In this document: one piece after another, positions 19,375 through 28,082 of the stretch
Layout of the letters: every line of letters starts with the position of its first letter
How positions within the stretch are numbered: position 1 is the first letter of the stretch
Assembly: GCA_020621865.1 (NCBI GenBank)
Contig: JAHRYW010000006.1
Coordinates: 124,001 to 188,000, forward strand
Length of the DNA: 64,000 bases
DNA from: Betaproteobacteria bacterium
GTDB lineage: Bacteria; Pseudomonadota; Gammaproteobacteria; Burkholderiales; Rhodocyclaceae
Direction: 5' to 3'
Notes under the pieces: model-generated
The model's input: only the letters and a program-made list of their open reading frames with translations
What the model was told of the DNA's origin: nothing
The model's database searches: none
Made by a program: the position numbers and the translations under genes

Positions 19375-21768
19375 TTAGTGACTAAGGATACCTGGGGCCT
19401 TCGGAGGGTTACGCCTGGGGAACAGCCTTTCCAACCAGACCGCTACCGCAGGCAACACAGTCATTGCCATAATCATATTAACCATAAACATAAACGCCAA
19501 CAGCTTCCCCATATCGGCCTGAAACTTGAGCTCTGAAAATGACCATGTTGCAACACCAATAGCGAGGGTAATGGCAGTGAATATCGTAGCCGTCCCAACC
19601 TCGAGAATTGACATTTCTAGCGCCTTAACGATATCTACACCTTCCGCTAAATGAAGTTGTAATCGATTGTAAATATAAAATGCATAATCAACGCCAATAC
19701 CAACAGCTAATACCATAACCGGCAAGGTAGCCACAGTGAGCCCAATCTCAAGCTCCTTCATAAACCAATAGCCAATAAACGTTCCGACTGTCAGCGGCAA
19801 ACAACATGCTATTACTGCCCTGAAATCCCTATAGACCATCGCGACGAGAACAATGATCGCGGTATAGACATATAGCATCATCGGCAATTCGCTTTTTTCA
19901 ACTTCATCGTTAATAGCGGCTAAAACCCCTGAATTGCCCGAAGCAAGTCGAACCTTTACATCAGCTAACGTATGTTCCTTCCGGAAGTTTTTAACCTTTT
20001 CGATTACACCATTAATCGTGGTGGCCTTATGATCGGTTAAAAACAGATGCACGGCTGACATACTACAATCTTTACGAACATACCCCCTCATTCTCGCAAT
20101 TTCTGCCGCCAACGCCGAGTAATTAACGACATCAATTGGAACTGCATTCATTTTTGGATTCCCTTCGTTATAGCCTTCATTATAAGTTCTCAGCTGTGAC
20201 GAAAAGGATACTGCCGAAAGAACACCTTCAGTGTTTTGCATATCCCAAACGAACTTATCTTGATAAGCTCCGATTGCGACGTTATCACATGAATCTGGAG
20301 GGGACTCAAATATAATCGTAAGCCAATCAAGACCGGTGTCGTAAGATTCGGCGATTGAAACTGCATCTAGATTAAACCTAGATTCAGGGCGCAGTTCAGG
20401 AGCGCCAGGCTGTAGAGTACCAATTACTCGATCTGAGCTCTGCCATACAGAGATGCCAAATACCACAGACACAATGCCTATTACTAAAGCGGCGTTTCTT
20501 GGCCTTGCTATTTTTGCAAGAGCCCTCAACCACCGCGCTCTCTTATCTCTCTTTACGAGCGCCTTTTCGGCATATTCTTTAGAAAATTTGAAATACGATG
20601 CAGCGACCGGTAGCATGGCAAGGTTAGTTGTGATCTTGAAGAAAACACCCAACGATGCCGTAATGGCCAATTCTCTCACCATTGGAATTGGTATAAACAC
20701 AAGGGTAACAAATGAAACAAATGCAGTTATTAGTGCGAGCACTCCTGGAATCAATAGACCTGAAAAACTCGCCCTTGCAGCCTCTTCGGTTGACTTACCA
20801 TTCGCTAGCTCTCGCACAATGAAGTTTATTTGCTGAACCCCGTGTGACACCCCAATCGCAAAAACCAAAAATGGTACAAGAACAGCTAACGGATCGAGGC
20901 CGTAGCCGAGCAACCTTAGTGCACCAAATTGCCAGATCAATGATGTAAATGAACAGATAATCGGCAGCAACGTAAAGCGTAAAGAATGGCAGTACCAATA
21001 GACCGCCGCTGCAGTGAGCAATAGTGCAACCGTACAGAATTCTAATACCGACGAAGCTCCTTGTGCGATGTCACCAATCTGCTTAGCAAATCCTATTATT
21101 TGAATTTCAAACCCTTCATCCTCGAAGCGGCTCCTTAATTCTTCTAATTTGTTATTGTATTTAACATAATCTATTTTATTCCCGTCTTTGTCAATTTCTG
21201 CTAGTTCAGCGATGATCATGGCACTTGTTTGATCACGAGAAACAAGCGTGCCAACAAAGCCACCTTGACTCGCTGATCGCTGAATTGAAGAAATCAGCTC
21301 TGCATTCAGTTGATCCGCGGTCACGGTTCCCGGAATTAAAGGGTCCGCACGAAAGCCTTCTTCAGTAATCTCGTTCACAAATGTATTTGGAGTCCAAAGA
21401 GACTGAACACCTAGCCTGTCCACACTAGGAAGATAGGTTACCGCTTGGGTAACCTCATATAGACGCTTCAAGCCGGCCTGTGTCCATATCGACTCTCTCT
21501 TCGATTTAACAACGATATTTAATCGATTTGCCCCTAGAACTTCCGATCGATACTGCTTAAATGTATTACTGTATTCATGTCCAATAGGCAACTGCTTCTC
21601 GAACCCTGCTTCCATGCGAAGCTGACTTGCAAAATAACCCATCACAATCGTGAAGAATGCAAGCCAAACTAAAAATGGCGTGCGATATTTAAAACAAAAT
21701 GTCTCCAACCCATGTAAAGTTTTGGTCAGGTATTTATCGACATCAATTACACTAAAAACGTTAATCAT
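19375..21768 (-). CDS. MMPL/RND-superfamily transporter
   Basis: About 797 residues from ATG 21768 (an in-frame TTG two codons earlier is also possible). Two similar halves each have one membrane helix, a large periplasmic loop and a block of five helices, as in lipid- or hopanoid-type RND permeases. Asp/Gly-rich membrane motifs such as AVGIGVDYAFYIYN and FAIGVSHGVQQINF fit the proton-relay helices of this superfamily. No membrane-fusion partner or outer-membrane channel is adjacent. It is followed directly by the YCF48-like gene. Substrate unknown; transport of a hydrophobic compound is likely from family knowledge. Confidence 0.88.
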   Translation of the reverse strand: MINVFSVIDVDKYLTKTLHGLETFCFKYRTPFLVWLAFFTIVMGYFASQLRMEAGFEKQLPIGHEYSNTFKQYRSEVLGANRLNIVVKSKRESIWTQAGLKRLYEVTQAVTYLPSVDRLGVQSLWTPNTFVNEITEEGFRADPLIPGTVTADQLNAELISSIQRSASQGGFVGTLVSRDQTSAMIIAELAEIDKDGNKIDYVKYNNKLEELRSRFEDEGFEIQIIGFAKQIGDIAQGASSVLEFCTVALLLTAAAVYWYCHSLRFTLLPIICSFTSLIWQFGALRLLGYGLDPLAVLVPFLVFAIGVSHGVQQINFIVRELANGKSTEEAARASFSGLLIPGVLALITAFVSFVTLVFIPIPMVRELAITASLGVFFKITTNLAMLPVAASYFKFSKEYAEKALVKRDKRARWLRALAKIARPRNAALVIGIVSVVFGISVWQSSDRVIGTLQPGAPELRPESRFNLDAVSIAESYDTGLDWLTIIFESPPDSCDNVAIGAYQDKFVWDMQNTEGVLSAVSFSSQLRTYNEGYNEGNPKMNAVPIDVVNYSALAAEIARMRGYVRKDCSMSAVHLFLTDHKATTINGVIEKVKNFRKEHTLADVKVRLASGNSGVLAAINDEVEKSELPMMLYVYTAIIVLVAMVYRDFRAVIACCLPLTVGTFIGYWFMKELEIGLTVATLPVMVLAVGIGVDYAFYIYNRLQLHLAEGVDIVKALEMSILEVGTATIFTAITLAIGVATWSFSELKFQADMGKLLAFMFMVNMIMAMTVLPAVAVWLERLFPRRNPPKAPGILSH

Positions 21769-21792
21769 GAGCAATTTCTATAAATGTTGGGC

Positions 21793-21825
21793 AAAAAAAG
21801 GAAGAGCTTGGCACGGATGCCAAGC
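21793..21825 (-). terminator. Terminator after the DUF1302 gene
   Basis: On the minus strand GCTTGGCA-TCCG-TGCCAAGC forms a perfect 8-bp stem, followed shortly by T7. It lies 14 bp beyond the DUF1302 stop and 25 bp before the RND start codon, so it probably limits read-through into the transporter operon. Confidence 0.75.
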
Positions 21826-21839
21826 CTTATAATTAGCCG

Positions 21840-23516
21840 TTAGAAATTCCTCGAAACATAGGCACCGAAGAAATCGCGGTCTTTATACGGCTGATCAAAT
21901 ACGCGCGACCCACCCCAAAACTTAGCGTAATTAATACCACCCTGCCAAGTTGAAGGATTTTGGGTGAAGGATACGATGAAATTAGCGGATTTTGCGCCTT
22001 CCATAAATTGAGCCATGATATTCGGAGTACGGCCCTTGACCGCCTGGAAGTAATAAATCTCCGGAATTACCTGCCATCCCGGGATGAGATTACCATCGTA
22101 AACCCAACTGAAATCGAGGTTATATCCCATGGAAGTACGTGTACCCGCACTCTCTGCTGGAGCAGTCAAGCTATTCTCAAAGCCAAAGCCCCAAGCACCA
22201 GATGCAATCGGTTCGCCGTTGTAGAAACGCTTCAGGCTCGGATACTTTACGACAACAGCTTCAGCCGTAAACGTAGCGGTTGAAGCATTGCCCAGGGCCT
22301 TAAGAATTGGCCCGTAATCACCCGGAGTCATGCTCAGGCTTCCAGTGAGATGCCATTGAAGTTTTTTAGAATCAACGTAGCAGTGCCCATTCTTCCCACC
22401 GGCACAAAGAGTGGCAGAAGTTGGGTTCAAAGATACGGCATCTTTTGGTCGATAAGACAACTCTGTACCAATAGCCCAGTCACCAAGAGGGAAATTCGCA
22501 CTAAGACCAAACAACTTTCTGTCTTCGGCAAATACCCAACCGCCAGCTCCGGTAGTGAGAATATTATAGGTATATTGCGGCGATTTATCTTGATAACTCA
22601 TCGCATAAAATCCGAGGTTCAATTGAGTGCCCTCGGGCTGCCACCTTAGGGATGCCCCGTATTGATTGGTGTCCTTTGGCTTTTTCCTCGGAAGCCCATA
22701 GGCACTATCACCTTTACCCATTCCATTAGCTGCCGACCAATAGCTACCAGTAGGTGGTAAATAATTATCATTCCACGCCCCCTGTACATACGCCTCAAGA
22801 TTGAAGCCATTACCAAGCCCGGTCGCAAAACTAATGATCGGCGCGGGTAAAAACACTTCCTTGAGCTGTGTACCCGGCTGGGACAACCTCATAAGGTCCA
22901 TTGAGTTTGTTTGATTTATTCCTCCGGGAATAAATAGGCTCTCACCCCAACTGATAACTTGATTACCAACACGTACCCGTGCCCGCTGATCGCCAATATT
23001 GAAATCTTTGCTCACCCAAAAATCGAGCAATCGAGCCTTGAAGTTCAAATCTTCTCGAGCTTCATCCGGAAAGGAGCCTAGAGTGGGCGGAGTGCCAACA
23101 CTTCTATATCCACTAGCGTGCGTTGCAGAAAAATCTCTCACCCACGAAACCCGCCCCATAAATTTCCATTCATCAGGAAATCTAAGAAGAAGTTCGTGCG
23201 ACCCCTTAAGATAAGTCGTAAAAAAATCGCCCTTTTTATAGTTTAGATTGCCCTGATCACCGATCCCCGAGAAGTATTCTGTACAGCCACCAGGAGCACC
23301 GGCTCCCGACGGCTGTGAGTTTCCGGAAGGGGCCAAACCACTACTATCTTTAAGAATTAATCCGCACGATGGACTTTTTGCCCGAACCCCGACCCCAAAA
23401 GAGATCGTAGAGTCGAAGCTACCTGACACCGTCTCCCCCTCAAAAGTAAAAGCTGAGGCGTTGGCCGAATAGGCGAGCACAACAGCCAAGGCTAGAAAAT
23501 TGTATGTGAATTTCAT
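21840..23516 (-). CDS. DUF1302 outer-membrane/periplasmic protein
   Basis: 558 residues with a Sec signal peptide (ends NASA). It is rich in aromatic and Gly residues with alternating patterns, and the C-terminus ends in Phe (GAYVSRNF), as in outer-membrane beta-barrels. The length and the pattern of an N-terminal GETVSGSFDSTISFG segment agree with the DUF1302 family. These proteins are typically linked to DUF1329, YCF48 and MMPL genes in catabolic clusters, and may form a channel for hydrophobic substrates. A GGGGGTGG ribosome-binding site lies just before the ATG at 23516. Confidence 0.88.
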   Translation of the reverse strand: MKFTYNFLALAVVLAYSANASAFTFEGETVSGSFDSTISFGVGVRAKSPSCGLILKDSSGLAPSGNSQPSGAGAPGGCTEYFSGIGDQGNLNYKKGDFFTTYLKGSHELLLRFPDEWKFMGRVSWVRDFSATHASGYRSVGTPPTLGSFPDEAREDLNFKARLLDFWVSKDFNIGDQRARVRVGNQVISWGESLFIPGGINQTNSMDLMRLSQPGTQLKEVFLPAPIISFATGLGNGFNLEAYVQGAWNDNYLPPTGSYWSAANGMGKGDSAYGLPRKKPKDTNQYGASLRWQPEGTQLNLGFYAMSYQDKSPQYTYNILTTGAGGWVFAEDRKLFGLSANFPLGDWAIGTELSYRPKDAVSLNPTSATLCAGGKNGHCYVDSKKLQWHLTGSLSMTPGDYGPILKALGNASTATFTAEAVVVKYPSLKRFYNGEPIASGAWGFGFENSLTAPAESAGTRTSMGYNLDFSWVYDGNLIPGWQVIPEIYYFQAVKGRTPNIMAQFMEGAKSANFIVSFTQNPSTWQGGINYAKFWGGSRVFDQPYKDRDFFGAYVSRNF

Positions 23517-23846
23517 ACCACCCCCACTAGAAAGTTACTTGACGTTGCGAAACCGCGTATTAGGGATACCTTATTGGGATGGAAATTTGCACAGCAAATG
23601 ACCCAACTAGCAACCTAGTGCGCTATAAAATCTATCCCTAATGCAAAAATGAACACCCCGCATTCGCACTGGCGTAGTGCTGCAGAAAATCTATTACCTA
23701 ACTGTATTAGCCAATATCCAATATCGGCACTCCCGCTATGGAAATTTTGCGAAAGCAACTTTCTAGACAAAGGCGATCATCAGACGAGAGCAATCGGTTT
23801 GTTCAATCTAACCGACGCTCTCGTTTTGCTTTACATAAATTAGGTA
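23517..23846. other. Intergenic, probable promoter region of the DUF1302 gene
   Basis: 330 bp between the first PQQ dehydrogenase stop and the DUF1302 start. No supported gene or clear hairpin. A shift to a separate transcription unit is likely given the gap. Confidence 0.45.
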
Positions 23847-25934
23847 TTATTTCGCCTTTTTATGTAACATTTGTTCTTTATAGAACTTCCACTGCAAATC
23901 AATCAAATAGGCATGGATTGCTTTTGCGTCATTTTTTGAAATAATATCTTTGTGAGGCATCATTCCAAGCGCTTTATATTCGCCTTCTAAGACAATTTTT
24001 TCGAAATTCCTATGGGTATCCTTCGTCATGTATCTCAAATCTCTGACCGAGGCCCCCTCGGGGCGCCTACCAATTGCTTGCGAACCGTGACACATCCCAC
24101 ATGCTGAAATCTCAAAGAGTTCCCTTCCCTTTTCCACCAGCGCATTGTTTCCGACTCGGCTTGGCGGCTTCGGGATTCTATTTTCCATTTCAACTACGTT
24201 TGGGAGCGTTTTAGTCGCTTCAAGTGAGAATGCAATTAGACGATCAGGGCCAATAGCCTTCTCACCAGTTCCATATAGAGGCACCATGAAACGTGCGATT
24301 CCACCCCCACCAGCTGAAGCTAAAATGTATTGCTTTTCGCCAATCTGGTAGGTAACTGGAGGAGCTTGAACAGAAGACTGCACGTTATAAGACCAAAGGC
24401 TCCTCCCAGTATCGGCAGCATATGCGTTGAAAATACCGGTAGCGGTACCCTGGAACACCAAATTACCTGCTGTTGACAATACACCGCCGTTCATAGGAAG
24501 CTCATGATTAACCGTCCAACGCACCTTGCCTGCCACCGGATCCCAGGCGATCAATCGTCCAATTTGGCCCTTTTTCTCAATTTTTAGATCAGTTCTATCT
24601 GCGTTAAGATCGGCTCCGTACCAATCAAATACCGCACCACCCAGCGCTGATTCTGGATTAACGCGATATGTCGTCTTGAACTCGTGTGCGGGTATATATA
24701 CCAAACCAGTTTTTTGACTAAAACTCATTGGGTGCCAGTTATGGCCACCGAGAAGCGACGGCACTAATTCGGCACTCTTCGATTTATTTTTATAATACCT
24801 TGCATCGGGGTTTTCGATTGGCCTCCCGGTTTCTAGATCAATTTTCTTTGCCCAATTTACACCAACATACGGATCAGCTTTAATCAGTTTTCCGCTCTTC
24901 CGATCCAGAACATAGAAGAAGCCATTTTTTGGTGCCTGCATCAAAACCTTTCGCAAGCCGTTTCCAATTTTCAAATCCGCCAAGATAATGTGGCTCGCCG
25001 AATTATAATCCCAAGCATCGTTAGGGACAGTTTGGTAATGCCATTTGTATTTGCCCGTATCCGCATCTACGGCAACAATCGAATTTGTGAACAAATTATC
25101 CCCCCCTCCCGGACTACGTTGCTCGGGGTCATAAGGGATTGCACTATCGGTTCCAAAATAGACTTGATTTAATTCTTCATCGTAAACAATTGCGTCCCAC
25201 GGGCTACCACCTCCACTTTTTGCCCATCCGTCAGCCCAGGTTTTTGCCGCCATTGCAACCGTTTCATTCTCATACCCTTTTTTTGGGTCTCCTGGCACAG
25301 TCCAGAAGCGCCAGACTAATTTTCCGGACGAGACATCATAAGCAGATAAGTAACCTCGTGCGCCTAAATCCGAGATGCCGTTACCAATAAACACCTTTCC
25401 TGCTGCAACACGAGGGGCCCCTGTTATTGAATATTCGGCCTTTGGATCACAGGTAAGTTCATCCCAAATTTTTTTGCCATCTTTAATGTCAAGCGCTATA
25501 AGCCGGCAATCCGGCGTGGCCACAAAAACACGTGAGCCACTTACCGCGACGCCTCTATTAACTCTCGAGCTCCACGAATTGGAAACTCCGTTTCCAGGGT
25601 TTGTTTCAGGATTGAAATGCCATTTAATTTTCCCCGTTGCACCATCTATGGCATAAACATTCGCAAAAGAAGTGGTAGCGTAGATGACACCATCTACGAC
25701 AATAGGTGTAGCGGCTAAGCCATCTTGAGCTCCTGGCATATCAACGAACCAGTCCACTTTCAGATTGCTAACATTTTTCTCATTTATCGAACTCAGCTCA
25801 CTGAATCTTTGTTCACTTGAGTTTTTTCCGTGCGCCGGCCAATCAACAGTGACAGCTAATGCCAATTGATTAGTTAGCATCAAGGTGCAGACCACACCAA
25901 CTGTAGCTGCTCGTACTTTGTTGTTTTTAATCAT
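23847..25934 (-). CDS. PQQ-dependent quinohemoprotein dehydrogenase 1
   Basis: About 695 residues from ATG 25934, preceded by AGGAGAAAAG and starting a Sec signal ending LALA. An eight-bladed PQQ propeller carries GGGDNLF, with the expected catalytic Asp, and WHYQTVPNDAWDYN. A C-terminal cytochrome c domain has CGMCH. This is the type II quinohemoprotein alcohol dehydrogenase layout; the enzyme oxidises alcohols in the periplasm and passes electrons through heme to cytochrome c. Unusual: the vicinal Cys pair usual before VNRGVA is absent (SWSSRVNRG), and the usual GN in the YVGTGN metal-ligand segment reads YFGTDS. A longer upstream frame reaches the IS4 end but would bury the signal peptide. 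Confidence 0.92.
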   Translation of the reverse strand: MIKNNKVRAATVGVVCTLMLTNQLALAVTVDWPAHGKNSSEQRFSELSSINEKNVSNLKVDWFVDMPGAQDGLAATPIVVDGVIYATTSFANVYAIDGATGKIKWHFNPETNPGNGVSNSWSSRVNRGVAVSGSRVFVATPDCRLIALDIKDGKKIWDELTCDPKAEYSITGAPRVAAGKVFIGNGISDLGARGYLSAYDVSSGKLVWRFWTVPGDPKKGYENETVAMAAKTWADGWAKSGGGSPWDAIVYDEELNQVYFGTDSAIPYDPEQRSPGGGDNLFTNSIVAVDADTGKYKWHYQTVPNDAWDYNSASHIILADLKIGNGLRKVLMQAPKNGFFYVLDRKSGKLIKADPYVGVNWAKKIDLETGRPIENPDARYYKNKSKSAELVPSLLGGHNWHPMSFSQKTGLVYIPAHEFKTTYRVNPESALGGAVFDWYGADLNADRTDLKIEKKGQIGRLIAWDPVAGKVRWTVNHELPMNGGVLSTAGNLVFQGTATGIFNAYAADTGRSLWSYNVQSSVQAPPVTYQIGEKQYILASAGGGGIARFMVPLYGTGEKAIGPDRLIAFSLEATKTLPNVVEMENRIPKPPSRVGNNALVEKGRELFEISACGMCHGSQAIGRRPEGASVRDLRYMTKDTHRNFEKIVLEGEYKALGMMPHKDIISKNDAKAIHAYLIDLQWKFYKEQMLHKKAK

Positions 25935-26072
25935 TATCGCCTTTTCTCCTCCGTATAATCGAAATTTTGGCCTCAAGTTTAAGCCGAGTGATTTTATTTT
26001 CCTTGAAAACGCATCAACGGTGTATCCGTTTTCTGCATCTGTAATGCCACACCCTCGCCCAAAGTATTTGAT

Positions 26073-26081
26073 ACAATTTAC
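26073..26081. repeat. 9-bp target duplication ACAATTTAC, left copy
   Basis: Identical to 27398-27406 on the other side of the IS4-family element. Removing one copy with the element restores the pre-insertion sequence upstream of PQQ dehydrogenase 1. Confidence 0.9.
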
Positions 26082-27397
26082 CACTACTGTCCGGTTAAAT
26101 ATTGAATAGATTCAATTGGTTGTTGATGCTGCCATTGTCCGAAGTGTAGTCGTCGCCCGGAAACGCTTGCTGCAAGGGCATTCTCTCGAACAGGGTGAGC
26201 GATAAAACCTGTAGCAAAGTGTAGAGGGAGACGTCGAGATTCAGTTTTTTTCGAACGATGGCGACCAACACATAGACCGACACTGCGATCCAGATTTGCG
26301 TCTTGACCGCATTTTCCGACGTACCGAAGAATTGTTTGATACGAAGATGCTGCTTGATCCATTTGAAGAACAGCTCGACTTGCCAGCGGCTTTTGTAAAG
26401 CGCGCAGATCGTTGCTGCCGGCAAGATCATCTGATTGGTCAGGAAGACGAGCGACTTGCCGGTTTCCGGGTCGTTGAAGCGAACCCGGCGCAAATGCGTC
26501 GGGTAATCCTGCTTCGAGTAGAAGCCATCGAGCGCAATCGTCTGGTCGCAGATGACGCCGGTGTTGCGGTCGGCCTGAGCCGAATAAATGCGATGGGCTT
26601 TGAGATTCGATTTGGCGCGGGTGACGAAGAAGGCGCCCGCCAGATGCAAGCGATGCAACCGAGCAAAATCGACATAGCCACGATCCATGACATAGATTGC
26701 ACCGGCCTCCGGGGTCAGCAAGTCCAACGCATGCACGTCGTGCAATTTTCCGTCGGAAACATGGATAAAGCTGGGAATGCTGCCGCGCAAGTCGAGCAGC
26801 GTGTGCATCTTGACCGCCGCCTTGGTCGTTCGAAAGTTCGCCCACGGAAACACCGACAGGCACAGATCGATGGTCGTCGAATCGAGCGCATAAACGCTGT
26901 TCGACAACTCCAACCCCAAGTCCTCGCTGGCGTAGAGCGTTCTGGCCTGGGCGATCAGCCGGGCGGCGAACTCGGCATAGATACGCCAGTCCCGCGATTC
27001 GTTGGCATCGGCCAGCGTCGAGCGCCGTATCGGTTCGCGAAATCCCATGTGGTACAGCTTGGCTGCCTGCGCCGAAAGACTGACCTCGATGTCGCGCAGA
27101 CTTTCCCGGTAAGTGAGTTGGGCAAATGCCATGACTCGAAACTGTTCGGCGCAAGTCATGGTGCGAACGCCTTTGTCGCCGCTGTAGCGCGTGACGTATC
27201 GGTTGAATGTCGACCACGGCAGAAAGTCCATCAACTGCGCAAACAGTGTCTTGCCGGCATTCATGATCATGCCCTTCAGAAAAATTCGAAGGGTCATTTT
27301 TCGCCGATTTCAAATCGACACCACACCTCATTGCTCGGAAAGCCTCGTCAGTCATGGCATTGGGCGCTTCGGGTCCTCATTTAACCGGACAGTAGTG
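26082..27397 (-). mobile_element. Intact IS4-family insertion sequence
   Basis: 1316 bp with perfect terminal inverted repeats beginning CACTACTGTCCGGTTAAAT, flanked by a 9-bp direct repeat and containing one transposase. Its inner end lies 148 bp upstream of the PQQ dehydrogenase 1 start, so it separates that gene from its original upstream region. GC content is higher than in the surrounding AT-rich DNA, as expected for a recent arrival. Confidence 0.93.
26095..27264 (-). CDS. IS4-family transposase
   Basis: 389 residues from ATG 27264 (AAGGG nearby; ATG 27297 is a longer option). DDE residues can be placed: Asp in ALDSTTIDL, Asp in VMDRGYVDF and Glu in the YREK-like segment SRWQVELFFKWIKQHL. 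The N-terminus has the DUF4372-like region common in this subgroup. The frame is uninterrupted and both ends are intact, so the element is probably functional. Confidence 0.93.
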   Translation of the reverse strand: MNAGKTLFAQLMDFLPWSTFNRYVTRYSGDKGVRTMTCAEQFRVMAFAQLTYRESLRDIEVSLSAQAAKLYHMGFREPIRRSTLADANESRDWRIYAEFAARLIAQARTLYASEDLGLELSNSVYALDSTTIDLCLSVFPWANFRTTKAAVKMHTLLDLRGSIPSFIHVSDGKLHDVHALDLLTPEAGAIYVMDRGYVDFARLHRLHLAGAFFVTRAKSNLKAHRIYSAQADRNTGVICDQTIALDGFYSKQDYPTHLRRVRFNDPETGKSLVFLTNQMILPAATICALYKSRWQVELFFKWIKQHLRIKQFFGTSENAVKTQIWIAVSVYVLVAIVRKKLNLDVSLYTLLQVLSLTLFERMPLQQAFPGDDYTSDNGSINNQLNLFNI

Positions 27398-27632
27398 ACA
27401 ATTTACTTTCACCAAAAAACTCATACAAATTTCGGTTAGAATAATCGGCTTAATGAAATTTCCGAATTTATTTCATCGCGTAACAACTTGGCGCTTCACT
27501 TTTCCTAACCGAAATTTCGTCAAGGCAATTTATAGTTATCTTATCGTCCCCTAATTCCATTCCCATTGAAATTTGGCAAATTCATGTTCAGCTTTTACCT
27601 TGCTTAGGATTTACGCCTGGGTTCTCTCCAAT
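27398..27632. promoter_or_regulatory. Inverted-repeat-rich region formerly upstream of PQQ dehydrogenase 1
   Basis: After the 9-bp target duplication this region has a perfect 13-bp inverted repeat, AAATTTCGGTTAG (27427-27439) and CTAACCGAAATTT (27505-27517), 65 bp apart. A smaller palindrome lies between (TGAAAT…ATTTCA around 27454-27475). Such symmetry suggests an operator. Before the IS4 insertion it would have stood about 180-270 bp upstream of the dehydrogenase start. Confidence 0.5.
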
Positions 27633-27667
27633 AAAAAAGGCCACCTCAATTGGGTGGCCTCCTTTTT
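27633..27667 (-). terminator. Terminator of the PQQ dehydrogenase 2/cupin operon
   Basis: AGGCCACC and GGTGGCCT form a perfect 8-bp stem flanked by an A6 run on one side and T5 on the other. On the minus strand it ends in T6, 40 bp after the cupin stop. It could act in both directions. Confidence 0.85.
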
Positions 27668-27707
27668 AAGAGCTCTCGCCCTTGATCGTTGATCAGTGAA
27701 ATTTCTA

Positions 27708-28064
27708 CTATGCAATCATGAATACTTTACGAATTTTGCTAATAATATTCCACGTTACAACTTCGCCCTTGGTAGTGAACATAGAATCACCGGGACCAAG
27801 TCTTCTGACATTTCCTAGCGAGTCGATAATCTCAACCGTGCCTTGTTCGATAATACAGATCTCGTTTCCAGGGTAAGTATATTCAAACTTACCGGGCGAG
27901 CATTCCCACAGACCAATCTGTAAAGAACTACCGAAACTGCCGAATGAATGGGTGCCTTTATGAGTTGGATTTCCTTCAAGCACCTTGACAAAATCCAACT
28001 CTTTCAGAGCCGGCCAGTCGTTCAGTTGAGAATTGTTTACTTCATTTTGAGTAAAAATTTGCAT
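27708..28064 (-). CDS. Cupin-domain protein
   Basis: 118 residues forming a single small cupin barrel of the DUF861/EutQ-like type: LQIGLWECSPGKFEYTYPGNEICIIEQGTVEI and GPGDSMFTTKGEVVTW. AGAGG precedes the ATG and the gene begins 18 bp after PQQ dehydrogenase 2, so both are co-transcribed. Cupins of this type are found beside amine and alcohol catabolic genes; catalytic or sensory function is unknown. The full metal-binding His set of the classic cupin is not evident. Confidence 0.8.
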   Translation of the reverse strand: MQIFTQNEVNNSQLNDWPALKELDFVKVLEGNPTHKGTHSFGSFGSSLQIGLWECSPGKFEYTYPGNEICIIEQGTVEIIDSLGNVRRLGPGDSMFTTKGEVVTWNIISKIRKVFMIA

Positions 28065-28082
28065 AAATTGCCTCTAGATAAG

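Noticed and set aside
26084-27355. 423-codon alternative frame within the IS4 element
   Set aside because: Overlaps the true transposase, is rich in Arg/His and shows no transposase motifs.
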